Notes: generated by a model from the letters alone, not told the origin. A DNA stretch of 64,000 nt from Siphonodentalium dalli (GCA_032622095.1 CP136061.1:2976001-3040000), one strand, 5' to 3'; positions 24,771 to 37,585 are shown, counted from the stretch's first letter. Translations and numbers: made by a program.

Positions 24771-26479
24771 TATCAATACAATGCTTAAATTGTCACTGAT
24801 ATTGTTTGTATTTGACCTGGGAAAATTTCCGGGTCTACTTAAATTAATAGATACCATTCACCATCACTACCAAAAAAATCATACCATCTAAAGGTCCACA
24901 CCTGTAACAAATTGCTAAGAAATCAACCCATTTTAATACTTTATACCCCGGTCCCGTCAATAAGGCCGGGGTGGGGGATGCTCGTGCAGTTGTTTTAAAA
25001 ATGGTTACTTGGCTTACTCACGAGCCACGAGGACACCCTGTGCAAAAATTAAGTTAGCCTTCAGGTGCCAACCTACATTCATATTTTATACCAATACCAT
25101 GTTTTGTTTTGAATAAAGATATAAATAATGTGTTTTATTTATGTTACTAAGATAAAAGCACATGATAATAAGCAGAAACAGTGATAGACAGATACATATG
25201 GGATCAATTTGAATAAGGTCGTAAATTTTGGGATTAATTTGCAAACACAATAGGGTTGTATATTGAGTTCACAAGTTAATTGTGCTTACCCTAATGATAA
25301 TGACATATAATACACTAATTCTTACAAAAAATCACAGTGAGATGCAGATTAACAGTGAGTGACACATCCTTTGAAGTATTGATTTATACCTCATTGATTA
25401 ATCCAACAACTAAAATAGAATAAGATGTGTATAAATCACAACACAATTAACACAAGTGTATACCATTTATTATACATCTTTATTTTTTGAGAAAAACAAC
25501 TGGAAAAAATAATAAAAACAAGGAAGTGCTGGAGTATCTTCTCCTATTCTACAGGATAGAAAGACGTGATTGTATTAACCTTCCAAATGCTCAAAAATGG
25601 GGGTGGGCTTATCTAAAAGCAGCACCACATGTTTTGTTTGGGGTAAAAACCAAGATTGGGCTTATCTTTGAGGATGGGCTTACTGACGGGTATATGCAGT
25701 ATGTGTGTTAAATAGAGTTTGGTGCGGGGTAAAATAGGTTTGGTAGGGAGGCCCAGTTACTATCAGTTTGGACTTTTGGTATGTTTGGCTCAACTGTGTC
25801 CCCTGGAACATGACAAACATGGCAAGAGTAACAAAATACTACCGGGTATCTCGTTCTAATAACAGTATACCCCACTGTGATATTCTGGCTTGTTATGGAA
25901 TTTGGATTTAGTTTAAAATATTGTGATCATATTGTTGGCACCAATATTGTATTAAGCAGAATGCAATTACATCATCTAGGACTCTTCATGTCTAATATGG
26001 TTACACTTTCTGTAAGACATACACATTCAAGTGTAAATTATGGCGCTCTTCAGAATTGAAGGAGTGTATATTTTCCTTAGAATAACAAGTGGATCAATAC
26101 TCTGTATATTGATAAGATGTTTTGCACTGGAGAAAGAAATACGCATAAGCTTCCCGGAGGGATTTCCTCTGTGACCACATGTTCAATAATCACCATATGT
26201 ACAGTATACCCATGGAAGCGTCGAATTACCTCTACCTAAAAGGTATCCATTGCACACGTGACTACCTCAAATAACTTGGAAAGAAAGTGTTTCCTGTTAT
26301 CTTGCATTTCACAACACTTCATTCTAGTGTTGTAATGATTCGGGTAAGTGAGTTGTTTTTAACATCAAATTTAATAGTATTGCTGTCAACATTAAAAACA
26401 ACATTAGAAAATACAAGCTGGGTAACGGAAGTTGCTCAGTTACATTAAGCCTATTAAATTAATTATTAGTGATCTTTTG
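24771..26479. other. no gene recognised
   Basis: No coding frame with homology and no repeat matched elsewhere was found. The plus frame at 25,487-25,711 is low-complexity and unrecognised. Confidence 0.4.
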
Positions 26480-26940
26480 AGTCAATTGAGATAACCGGAC
26501 ATATTCTATGAGACACCACGGGGAAGTTCCACTGATTCTCCCTCCATATCATCTAAGCTGAAGATGAACACTCTTTGTTGTAACTATTAGTGCCACTTTA
26601 AGTGATCGGAGCACCAGGGCACCTATCCCATGACAATCCCTTTGTATCAATGCTCATACATGTCTTCTAATCTGATACTAAACACTCTGTATTAATCATA
26701 TATTCCTGTTCATATAATTTATTAGTCCCCCTTTATATCATATGAGGTCAATGGGACCTATGACATGACAATTTCCTGGTCAGTTTAAACGCGTGCAACA
26801 GTTTTCAGCTCAATGTGTCCAACCATTTTAGTTGTAACCAATTACATAAATCACGAGAGCCGCTTTAAATCATCTGATGTCAGGGGCACATGTATCAATT
26901 TATCTATTTGTAAAAATGTTCAGCTCCCATGGTTCAACAG
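26480..26940 (+). repeat. ~130-bp diverged repeat family (CTTTAAGTCATCTGA type)
   Basis: Three or four diverged units share ATTAGTGCCACTTTAAGT, GGCACCTATCCCATGACAAT and ACACTCTTTGTTGTAAC. The same family recurs at 41,005-41,330 and near 41,680. Confidence 0.6.
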
Positions 26941-27224
26941 CTTGGTTGCCTATAGCCTGACAGACAAATGAACAAACAAAATAGATTTTTATTAGCATAT
27001 TGATTGATAGCGGAAAGTAGAAAGGTTAGTATGGAGTCCCAGTAAATTTCAGACCCCAGGCCACATATGCCAGTATGACTCTGGAGTGTATTTCGATTGT
27101 ATACAGACTTGTTGCTATGCAGCTTACAGGCATCATATTGTTCAGTTTTTATTATTTCTGAGCCAGTTTGATGAAATTCAATCAGAAAGTGTGTTAAAAC
27201 TGGATTCTATACTAGTGTGTAAAT

Positions 27225-27984
27225 ATGGCCTCTGTTGGAAGGGTGTCCAATTTGAAATTTCCAACTAAACCTACCAATGACCTACCCCCGTCGAATAATG
27301 TTAAAACGCCTAAACCAATTGAACGTAACCTGGGGAATTCTTCCTACGGAATGCAAGGGGTTCCACCTGTTCCCAAAGCTAGTGACCAAAGCCACCGAAA
27401 GCATTCACAGTCCTCGAAACAAGGCATCGAATTGCATGTAAATAGCCTACCAGAATCAGCACGTTCCTCGAAACCAGGCAGGGAACTACATGTGAATAGA
27501 ATATCAGCATTTTCGCCAACAGGGAGCAGCTCACCCCTAATACAATACTCGCACACGGCGGTACAGCGGAATGCAAACGACAGACTGTCACAGACACTGC
27601 GATGTAGAAACTTATGACATGGGTGATAATAAGAGACAGTCAGACACACATGAATCCGATTATTCAAGCCATGGTTTCACCGGTGTACCACACAACAGAC
27701 AAAAACGCACTAGGAAAATATTCGTTCGAGGAATTTCGTTGAGATCATGATAATGTGACATTTGGAATTATTTGGAGGAAAAAGGAGTCACGGCCACATT
27801 CGTGCGACTTTTGCGGAGCAACCGAAAAGGGACGCTGTCCGCGCGTATCCACATTCATGAGACCGACATGAACTCGATCTACAGAGACGACTTCTGGCCA
27901 AAAGGCATCGAATTCAGACCTTGGTCACGGGACCCACCAAAGCGTTCAACACACAATTATGATGACAATGATGGACAATATTAA
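27225..27984 (+). pseudogene. LINE ORF1 (RNA-binding protein), frameshifted
   Basis: Translation starts at ATG 27225 (AAATATGGCC). It gives a basic Ser/Pro-rich N-terminal part containing two copies of a short SSKxG-xELHVN motif (around residues 65-90). The frame shifts near 27,600 and continues as DVETYDMGDNKRQS and then KIFVRGIS. The C-terminal part (EEKGVTATFVRLL, KGTLSARIHI, DDFWPKGIEFRPW) resembles the RRM-like module of CR1/L1-type ORF1 proteins, which coat the element RNA. TGA-TAA stops at 27748-27753 interrupt it. The stop at 27982-27984 overlaps the ORF2 start. One frameshift and two adjacent stops make it nonfunctional. Confidence 0.75.
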
Positions 27985-29431
27985 TATTTTATCATGGAAC
28001 GCTACTGGGGTTAAACCCACAGTGCTATATCTGTCGTCGCTCCTCAAATCTCGGATTTACGACATTGTTGGATTATCTGAGCACTGGCTCGAGAGTGAAA
28101 ACTTGTCATTCATTCAATCAATATACAACTCATATGTTGCTGTGAGTAAACCAGGCAGGACAATTACAACGAGTAGTGGTGGGTGTTTCACACGCGACGG
28201 AGTTGCAATATTAATACAAAAGTGTATCGCAGATCAGTGTATAACGTTAGAATTCGGCATGAACTATGCAGTTGGTATACACATGTCACTTGGGGAATCA
28301 TCAGTTTTGACTTTCCTTCAAATATACTTACCCAGCACAAACCACAGTGATGACCATTTCGAAAATTGCTTGGAATCAATAGAAAATCTTATATCGATGA
28401 CCGCGGATGATGGTCCAATTATTGTAATGGGAGATACAAACTCTCACATGTGTCGCTTTCCCGAGCATATATGTGTACCAGCCGGTCACAAAACAAGAAT
28501 GGAGCTAATAAGTGCATTTCTCGAACGCATCTTGTCATTTTCTGTTACATGTACAACAACTTGTGAGGGTCCTGTTCACACGTTCTATCCATTTTCCACA
28601 GTAGCTGCACCCTCGCGCATCGATCACATAATTATCCCTCGTGCGTTGGAAGATCTGGTGATTAACTCTACAGTGCTTGACGACAACGAATTGAACACTT
28701 CAAACCATTTGCCCGTGACATGCTGCATACGCATTCCTGATGTTCCAGTGGACGTACCTCTACCTCACACAAAAGTCGCCTTTAACTGGGAGAAAATGGA
28801 CATACCGACGTATCGGAACGCACTGAATAATTTCTTAAGCAATGATTACCCCACTGCTATTGCTACTAAACCTGATCTCAACATTTTGTACTCTGATATA
28901 ATCACTGCAATTATATGTGCATCTTATGAATGTACCAGCCCAAAGTCACACCACAAGTCATCAAAGTCTTATTGGACTGCCGATTTGAAGCTTCTACATG
29001 ACGATCTAAAAATCAAACGCAGAGCTTGGATTGTGAACGGTAGACCACATGCGTGGGACGTGAGTTCCTACGTTGATTACAAAAACGCAAAGCGACAATT
29101 CAGACGGCGCATGCGCGCAGCATCCCGATCTGAAGGCGACAAACTCTGTGAAAACCTCGAGCGATTTGCTACCGACAACATTAAACGTTTCTGGAAAACT
29201 GTGAACACAAACAACCAGACATCGCACACCAACGGAAAAGGATGTGCTATGAATTTTGACGACAACATACTGCGTGAACCAGCACACATTTTATCTGTTT
29301 GGCGATCATATTTTAAGAAACTATATACTCCAGAGCCTCATTCTTATCCAGATTTTGAGAAATCCGTACGCATGCGATTATCGATAATCTCCATGAAGAC
29401 TTCAACTCGAACATGTTCTGTGATCCGATAA
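27959..29431 (+). pseudogene. LINE ORF2 N-terminal half: AP-type endonuclease, no RT
   Basis: The 490-codon frame opens at ATG 27959. The EEP/APE-type endonuclease motifs are in order: NILSWNATGV (residues ~8-17), DIVGLSEHWL (~35, metal-binding Glu), IYLPSTNHSD (~122), PIIVMGDTNSH (~152), SRIDHII (~218) and TSNHLPV (~243). The last is normally S-D-H, so the Asp is Asn here by one base change. Nicking of target DNA would be its role in an intact element. A basic linker follows (RRRMRAASRSEGDK, FWKTVNTNNQTS). A frame slip near 29,370-29,377 moves the true coding into another frame (DNLHEDFNSNMFCDPIN), which runs straight into the satellite at 29,433. All RT motifs are absent. Confidence 0.85.
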
Positions 29432-29432
29432 A

Positions 29433-30640
29433 CACCTATATCGCAATATGATTAAATACCATGGATAACTTAAAAATATCTCGCAATATGACTAAATACC
29501 ATGGGTAATTTAAAACTATATCGCAATATGACTATAAAATACCATGGATGGTTTAAAACTCTTTCGCAATATGACTAAATACCATGGATAATTTAAAACT
29601 ATATATCGCAATATGACTAAATACCTTGGATAATTTAAAACTATTTTGCAATATGACTAAATACCATGGATAATTTAAAACAATATCGTAATATGACTAA
29701 ATACCATGGATAATTTAAAACCATTTCGCAATATGACAATAATCATGGATAATTTAAAACAATATTGCAATATGACTAAATACCATGGATAATTTAAAAC
29801 TATATATCGCAATATGACCAAATACCTTGGATATTTTAAAACTATTTTGCAATATGACTAAATACCATGGATAATTTAAAACTATATCGCAATATGACTA
29901 ACTAGCATGGACAATTTAAAACTCTATCGCAATATGACTAAATACCATGGATAATTTAAAACTATATCGCAATATGACTAAATACCATGGATAATTTACA
30001 ACCATATCGCAATGGGACTAAATACCATGGATAATTTAAAACTATATCGCAATATGACTAAATGCCATGGATAATTTGAAACTATATCACAATATAACTA
30101 AATAACATGGACAATTGTAAACTATATCGCGATATGATTAAATAACATGGACAATTGTAAACTATATCGCGATATGATTAAATACCATGGATAATTTAAA
30201 ACTATATCGCGATATGAATAAATACCATGGATAATTTAAAACCCATATCGCAATAAGACTAAATACCATGGATAATTTAAAAATATATCGCAATATGACT
30301 AAATACAATGATTAATTTGAAACGATTGTGCAATAAGACTAAATACCATGGATAATTTAAGACTATCTCGCAATATGATTAAATACCATGTATAATTTAA
30401 AATTATATCGCAATATGACTAAATGCCATGAATAATTTAAAACTATTTCGCAATATGACTAAATACCATGGATAATTAAAAACCCTATCGCAGTATGACT
30501 AAATACCATGGATAATTTCAAACTATATCGCAATATGACTAAATACCATAGATAATTTAAAACTATATCGCGATATGACTAAATACCATGGATAATTTGA
30601 AATTACATTGCAATATGACTAAATACCATGGATAATTTAA
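29433..30640 (+). repeat. 40-42 bp satellite, about 30 copies
   Basis: The unit is TATCGCAATATGACTAAATA followed by CCATGGATAATTTAAAACTA, with point variants and a few 2-bp length changes. The array abuts the truncated LINE on its left and ends abruptly at 30,640. The monomer contains stop codons, so it has no coding role. Each unit has an NcoI-like CCATGG. Confidence 0.97.
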
Positions 30641-31110
30641 ATTTTCTACGCCAACTTTGACCACACTCCTATGAACGGAGGCGTTGACGCTATTGAATTA
30701 CTGATAAACCCTCTGCAGTAGAATAAAATAACGCCAGTAACTTCATATACAACACATCTGTTTCTTTGTCTCTTTGTATATAGGCCGACATTTCAACTTA
30801 GATACATACCATTTTGTCTGTTTTAAATAAAAACACAAAACAACTAAATAATTGGAATATAGTCACCCACGTTAAAAGATTACTCCCGTCTAGAAGTTTT
30901 TTTTATCGTTGTCGATCGCCGATAAACCACTGAACACGGTGCCGAATTTTTTTTTGTGATAGGCCACCCGTAACTGAAGGTATGCCGATTTATTGTTCCA
31001 TCATGGATTATGCAGTCTGAATATATTGTAATATGATCGTACGTGACACGTAATGGAGCAACCACCAAGTTGATCATTAAGTTCAATGTTACAATAATTA
31101 TAGGATGTTC
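30641..31110. other. no gene recognised
   Basis: A short plus-strand open piece right after the satellite (30,645-30,720, reading NFDHTPMNGGVDAIELL) might be LINE or host sequence. A 95-codon minus frame (30,880-31,167) is unrecognised. Confidence 0.35.
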
Positions 31111-31652
31111 CGTACAGGGTACTTCATGTGCTACACCACTCGGAGAAATGTCTGTGTCGTCACACAAATACCATGCTAGAACTTGGATTGATATATTCGT
31201 AATCGTATATAGTCACCAATAGCCGGGTTATCACCGTAGTAACGGACATTGCCCATATAGTGAACTATTCAAACCCAGCATTAAAATCATGGTTATGATC
31301 AGTCCAAACATGAGTAAAGTTCGAACATAAGATAATAATAGCTGAGAACCTGGTGTGAATTGAACTGTGGTGGGGCCTCAAGCATATCTACCCCTGCATG
31401 TCAGAACAAAATTATGCCATGAAATGGCATAATTAGCTTGAGGATGGAAGTGAACCATCATCCCACAGCGAAATCAACCAGGCCTGTTGGGTTTGAATAG
31501 TTCGCTAGATGGGCAATGTCAGGTACTACGGTAGTAACCCAGCTATTGGTGACTATATACGATTACGAATATATCAATTCAAGTTATAACACGGTATTTT
31601 AGTGTGATGACAGACATTTATCCGAGTGGTGTAGCACATGTAGTACCCTGTA
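31111..31652. repeat. foldback element with ~170-bp arms
   Basis: The left arm (31112-31282) and right arm (31485-31652) are imperfect reverse complements over their whole length. For example TATATTCGTAATCGTATATA pairs with TATATACGATTACGAATATA, and GTGCTACACCACTCGGA pairs with TCCGAGTGGTGTAGCAC. The ~200-bp spacer carries a smaller hairpin (TTATGCCATGAAATGGCATAA). Confidence 0.9.
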
Positions 31653-31729
31653 TGCATATATACATATATATATCACAGCAGAAGTTTCCTTAGAATTAAT
31701 GGATGGAAATGGAATGCCTTTAATATTTG

Positions 31730-32130
31730 TATTATTTGAGTCGGACATAGATTACCTTAGCTGCAGGCAATCAATGCAATACATGTAAACTATGTAGAAA
31801 AAGAAATTATTGAATGAAGTGTAGTGAATATGATGCGTCACTTTAATATTTGAGTCGGACATAGCTTAGCTTACCTGAAGGCAATCAATGCAATAAGTGA
31901 TGTAGAAACAGAAATTATTGAATGAAGTGTAATGAATATGAAGCGTCATTTTAATGCAATATCGATTGGGTGGAAGAGAAATGTCACTTTAATAGTTAAC
32001 GATGATATACATATAGAATTATAGATTATCCCCATTGAAGACGATCAATGCAATGAACAGTGTAGAAATGGAGAAAATGTTGCCTGAATGAATCAATGTG
32101 TGAACATAAAGTCTCACTTTAATGAAATAT
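31730..32130 (+). repeat. ~110-130 bp tandem repeat, 3 copies
   Basis: The units share TTTGAGTCGGACATAG, GGCAATCAATGCAATA, GTAGAAACAGAAATTATTGA and GTCACTTTAATA. The third copy (31,985-32,110) is the most diverged. Confidence 0.75.
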
Positions 32131-32329
32131 TGAGATGATGGAATCAACGATGAATTTGCAATTTCTTTAATGATGAAATTGGTTTACATATACATGTATA
32201 TGCAGCTGAAAATGTGAATTGACTGAAATGTAATTATCAAAGTGTCAATGGCACTGTAGCTAACGTGGAAAGGGAATAATTGCATGTGTTACAGTTAATG
32301 GAGCAATTAGGAATGTGGAAAGTTGAAAG

Positions 32330-35300
32330 GCCTAGTTATGCAAAGATTAAAATCAAAGATGGCCACGACAGCCATGTTTTTTGGCAAATGACCCAAAAAA
32401 GACTCCTTCCTATTTACATGTCATTGTTAACATCCATGACAAATCTCATGATGATTGGACCAAAAATTCGACTTGTAGCCCTTGACAAAGAATTTAGTCA
32501 TGCAAAGAGTATAATCCAAGATGGCTGCTGGCGGCCATGTTTTTGGCCGAACAACCCCAAAATTACTCGTTTCCCATCTACATGTCAATTTTAACATCCA
32601 TGACAAATGTAATGAAAGTGTCAATGACACTGTAGCTCAACTTAGTAGGGGAATGATTTAATGGTTGACAGTAAATGGAGTAATAGGAAAGGTGCTAATT
32701 GAAATGTCTAAGTAAGACTAGATGTACATGTCAATATCAACATTCATGACAGGTTTCATAATGATCGGATCAGGGATGTGGTGATTATGGTGTGCCAAAG
32801 GATTTATTGATGCAAAGAGTAAATTCTAAAATGGCCAATGGCAGCCATGTTTTTTTCCGAACTACCCCAAAATGAACTGTTCCCATCTACAGCCTTTACA
32901 AATCTCATAATGATCTGATCAAAGGTACGACCTGTAGCCTGTGCCAATGGATTTAGTCATGCAAAGAGTAAAATCCAAGATGGCTGCTGGCGGTCATGTT
33001 TTTCGGCTGAACGACCCCAAAATAACTCGTTTCCCATCTACATGTCATTGTTAACATCCATGACAAATTTCATGAAGTTCCGACCAAAGCTACGACCTGT
33101 AGCCCGCACCAAAGGATTTAGTCATGCAAAGAGTAAAATCCAATATGGCTGCTGGCGGACATGTTTTTTAGACAAATGACCCCAAAAACACTCTTTCCCA
33201 TCTACATGTTAATATTAACATCCATGATAAATATCATGATGATCAGACGAACAGTACGACCTGTAGCCCGTGCCAATGGATTGAATTTTGAAATCCAAGA
33301 TGGCCGCCAGTGGCCGTGTTTTTTGGTCGTATGACCCCAAAATGACTCATTCCCATCTAAATGTCAATATCAACATTCATAACAAATTTCATAAAGATCA
33401 GACCAAAGGTACGACCTGTAGCCCGCGCCAAAGGATTTAGTCATGCAAAGAGTAAAATCCAAGATGGCTGCTGGTGGCCATGTTTTTTGACCGAACGACC
33501 CCAAAATCACTTGTTCCCATCTACATGTCATTGTTAACATCCATGACAAATTTCATGAAGTTCTGACCAAAGCTACAACCTGTAGCCCGCGCCAAATAAT
33601 TTAGTCATGCAAAGAGTAAAATCTAAGATGGCTGCTGGCGGCCATGTGTTTTGGCTGAACGACCCCAAAATCACTCGTTGCCATCTACATTTGTACATGT
33701 CAATATTAACATCCATGACAAATTTCATGATTATCAGACGAACAGTACGACCTGTAGCCCGCGCCATTGGATTGAATTTTGAAATCCAAGATAGCCGCCA
33801 GCAGCCATGTTTTTTGGCCAGATGACCCCAAAATGACTCGTTCCCATCTACATGTCAATATCAACATTCATGACAAATTTAATAAAGATCAGACCAAAGG
33901 TACGACCTGTAGCCCGCGCCAAAGGATTTAGTCATGCAAAGAGTAAAATCCACGTTTTTTGGCCGAACGACTCCAAAATCACTCGTTCCCATCTACATGT
34001 CATTGTTAACATCCATGACAAATTTCATGAAGTTCTGACCAAAGCTACAACCTGTAGCCCGCGACAAAGAATTTAGTCATGCAAAGAGTAAAATCCAAGA
34101 TGGCTGCTGGCGGCCATGATTTTTGGCTGAACGACCCCAAAATCACTCGTTCCCATCTACATGTCAATATTAACATCCATGACAAATTTCATGATAAGAC
34201 GAACAGCACGACCTGTAGCCCGCGCCAATGGGTTGAATTTTGAAATCCAAGATGGCCACCAGCGGCCATTCGTTCCCATCTACATGTCAAGGTCAACATT
34301 CGTGACAAATTTCATAAAGATCAGACCAAAGGTACAACCTGTAGCCCGCGCCAAAGGAAATTATTGAGGGACACACGCACACACGGACGACGGACGCCAA
34401 ACAATGGCAATAGCTCAAACTTACAAAGTAAGTTGAGCTAATAATGATCCGACAAAAGATATGACCTGTGGCCCGTGCTAATGGATTGAATTTTGAAATC
34501 CAAGATGACCACTGACGGCCATGTTTTTTGGTCAAACGACCCCAAAATGACTCGTTCCCATCTACATTGTACATGTCAATAGCCATGACAAATATCATAA
34601 TGATCTGACCAAAGGTACGACCTAGGGCCTGTGCCGAAGGATTTAGTCATGAAAAGAGTAAAATCCAAGATGCTCATGACGGCCATGTTTTTTGGTCGAA
34701 CTACCCCAAAATGACTCATTCCCATCAGCCTGTCATTATTAACATCCATGACAAATTTCATGATAATCAGACGAACAGTACGACATGAAGACCGCGCCAA
34801 TCGATTTAATTTTGAAATCAAAGATGGCTGCCAGCGGCCATGTTTTTTGGCCAAATTACCCCAAAATGACTCATTCCCATCTACATGTCAATGTCAACAT
34901 TCATGACAAATTTCATAATAATCTGACCAAAGTTTGGACCTGTAGCCTGTGCCAAAGGATTTAGTCATGCAAAGAGTAAAATCCAAGATGGCTGCTGGCG
35001 GCCATGTCTTTTGACCGAATGACCCCAAAAGGACTCGTTCCCATTTACATGTCAAGATCAACAGCCATGACAAATTTCATGAAGATCCGACCAAAGCTAC
35101 GACCTGTAGCCCGCGCCGAAGGATTTAGTCATGCAAAGAGTAAAATCCAAGATGGCTACTGGTGGCCATATTTTTTGGCCTAACGACCCCAAAATAACTC
35201 GTTGCCATCTACATGTCAATATTAACATCTATGACAAATTTCATGATAATCAGACGAACAGTACGACCTGTAGACCGCGCCAATCTATTTAATTTTGAAA

Positions 35301-36750
35301 TCAAAGATGGCTGCCAGCCGCCATGTTTTTTGGCCAAATTACCCCAAAATGACTCATTCCCATCTACATGTCAATGTCAACATTCATGACAAATTTCATA
35401 ATAATCTGACCAAAGTTAGTACCTGTAGCCTGTACCAAAGGATTTAGTCATGCAAAGAGTAAAATCCAAGATGGCTGCTGGCGGCCATGTCTTTTGACCG
35501 AATGACCCCAAAAGGACTCGTTCCCATTTACATGTCAAGATCAACAGCCATGACAAATTTCATGAAGATCCGACCAAAGCTGCGACCTGTAGCCCGCGCC
35601 AAGGATTTAGTCATGCAAAGATTAAAATCCAAGATGCTCATGACGGCCATGTTTTTGGCCAAACTACCCCAAAATGACTCGTTCCCATCTGCCTGTCATT
35701 ATTAACATCCATGACAAATTTCATGATAATCAGACGAACAGTACGACCTGTAGACCGCGCCAATCTATTTAATTTTTTCCCAAATGACCCCAAAATGACT
35801 CATTCCCCATCTACATGTCAATGTCAACATTCATGACAAATTTCATGAAGATCAGACCAAAGGTACGACATGTAGCCCGTGCCAAAGGATTTAGTCATGC
35901 AAAGATTAAAACCCAAGATGGCTGCTGGCGGCCATGTTTTTTGGCCGAATGACCCCAAAATGACTCGTTCCCATCTGCATGTCATTGTTAACACCCATGA
36001 CAAATTTCATGAAGATCCAACTAAAGCTACAACCTGTAGCCTGCACCAAAGAATTTAGTCATGCAAAGAGTAAAATCCAAGATGGCTGCTGGCGGCCATG
36101 TTTTTTGGTCGAACAACCCCAAAATGACTCGTTCCCATCTACATGTCAATATTAACATCCATGACAAATTTCATGATGATCAGACAAACAGTACGACCTG
36201 TAGAACGCGCCAATGGATTTAATTTTGAAATCCAAGATGGCCACCAGCGGCGATGTTTTTTGGCGAATGACCCCAAAATGACTCGTTCCCATCTACATGT
36301 CAATGTCAACATTTATGACAAATTTCATAAAGATCAGACCAAAGGTACGACCTGTAGCCCGCGCCAAAGGATTTAGTCATGCAAAGAGTAAAATCCAAGT
36401 TGGCTGCTGGCCGCCATTTTTTTTGGCCGAATGACACCAAAAGGACTCGTTCCCATCTACATGTCATTGTTAACATCCTTGACAAATTTCATGAAGATCC
36501 GACCAAAGCTACGATCTGTAGCTCGTGCCAAAGGATTTAGTCATGCAAAGAGTAACATCCAAGATGGCTGCTGGCGGCCATGTTTTTTTTGGCCGAACAA
36601 CCCAAAAATGACTCGTTCCCATCTACATGTCAATATTAACATCCATGACAAATTTCATGAAGATCAGACTAAAGGCACAACCTTGAAATCCAAGATGGCC
36701 GCCAAGATGTTTTTCGATCGAAAGACCCCAAAATGATTCGTTCCCATCTA
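32330..36750 (+). repeat. ~160-bp satellite with trimeric higher-order structure
   Basis: About 27 monomers share CCAAGATGGC, GGCGGCCATGTTTTTTGGCC, ACCCCAAAATGACTCGTTCC, CATCTACATGTCAAT, CATCCATGACAAATTTCATG and ACGACCTGTAGCCCGCGCC. Two monomer types alternate. One carries TTTAGTCATGCAAAGAGTAA. The other carries TTGAATTTTGAAATCC. From 33,127 to about 34,230 they cycle as A-B-A' with a ~475-480 bp period. The many short open frames are shadows of the monomer. Confidence 0.95.
34358..34443 (+). repeat. satellite tail module, copy 1
   Basis: A non-monomer segment reads GGACACACGCACACACGGAC, then GACGGACGCCAAACAATGGC, and ends in a hairpin (TAGCTCAAACTTAC / GTAAGTTGAGCTA). It interrupts the satellite and is repeated at 37,251-37,340, so it looks like the true 3' end of an element whose body is the monomer array. 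Confidence 0.85.
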
Positions 36751-37147
36751 CCCTGCTGGGAAAAACAAGTGTCCACTTAACCACGGTGCGCTTAGCATTG
36801 CTACCGCGGCCGAAATGCAACTACACCGCGGCTCCACTGGCTAACTACAGTTGGGCATTGGTTTATTTGCCATTCGGCCATGGTGTACAAATGTAGTTGC
36901 CGCTGTGTACATTCATCAAACTGAAAAAAGACAATACAAACCAGAAATCTAACCACGGTGTACATACCATTTGGCCCCGTTGTAGTTGCTTTTTGGCCAT
37001 GGTGTACATGTGTACTTGTCGTTCGGCCGCGGTGTACATGTACTTGCCGCTCGGCCGCGGCGCTCAACTGCAGTTACAAACTCTGACACTGCACCCGAAT
37101 GGCAAATACACCGTGGTGCCAATGGACACTTGTTTTGTCCAGCAGGG
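36751..37147. mobile_element. MITE with 25-bp TIRs and TA target site, copy 1
   Basis: The element starts CCCTGCTGGGAAAAACAAGT and ends CTTGTTTTGTCCAGCAGGG, which are inverted repeats of about 25 bp. It sits inside the conserved satellite word CCATCTACATGTC, so the site reads CCATC-TA-[element]-TA-CATGTC. The TA duplication places it with Tc1/mariner-type elements. It is 397 bp, rich in GGCCGCGGTGTAC-type words and has no transposase. Confidence 0.93.
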
Positions 37148-37250
37148 TACATGTCAATGTCAACATTCATGAGTCATGAAATTTGTCATGAATCATGACA
37201 AATTTCAAAGAGATCAGACTAAAGGCACAACCTGTATCCCGCGACAAAGT
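37148..37250 (+). repeat. satellite monomer remainder after the MITE
   Basis: The monomer cut by the MITE resumes at TACATGTCAATGTCAAC and runs to the tail module. It carries a small local duplication of CATGAATCATGACAAATTT. Confidence 0.85.
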
Positions 37251-37340
37251 AAATTGTTGACGGACACACAGACACACGGATGACGGACGCCAACCCATGG
37301 CAATAGCTCAAACTTACAAAGTTGTAAGTTGAGCTAATAA
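37251..37340 (+). repeat. satellite tail module, copy 2
   Basis: It repeats the module at 34,358-34,443 (GGACACACAGACACACGGA, GACGGACGCCAACCCATGGC, hairpin ending GTAAGTTGAGCTAATAA) and closes the whole satellite block. Confidence 0.85.
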
Positions 37341-37585
37341 AACGGGATGCGTTGGAATTTTGCAAAATGAATAAAATGAAAACCGTCAGGATCTCCGAAA
37401 TAGGGGTGGGCGGGTCACCGGAAACACAGTTATATATTTTTTTGGCTTTACTACTTCGGGGTTCATGCAGTTTGCTGAATTTTTCTTGCGGTAAAAATCC
37501 GATGACCACATTGAACCCGCCGTTCATTTCTTATATAATACAGCAGGGGTGACACCACTATAGAGGGGGTCAATTACTTAAATCT

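Larger units (their letters stand above)
27225..29432 (+). mobile_element. LINE with ORF1 and the endonuclease half of ORF2
   Basis: A two-ORF non-LTR element has its ORF1 stop overlapping the ORF2 start by 26 nt. Sequence is present from the ORF1 start to the linker after the endonuclease. The reverse transcriptase is missing because a 40-bp satellite begins at 29,433. Clade is CR1/L2/Jockey-like by motif style and is not settled. Confidence 0.85.

Noticed and set aside
29433-30640. Regular 40-bp repeats, considered as a CRISPR array
   Set aside because: The units are contiguous with no unique spacers, and the surroundings are eukaryotic with introns and LINEs.
32280-36820. Many 60-100 codon frames on both strands
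   Set aside because: All are shadows of the ~160-bp satellite monomer and change frame with each copy.
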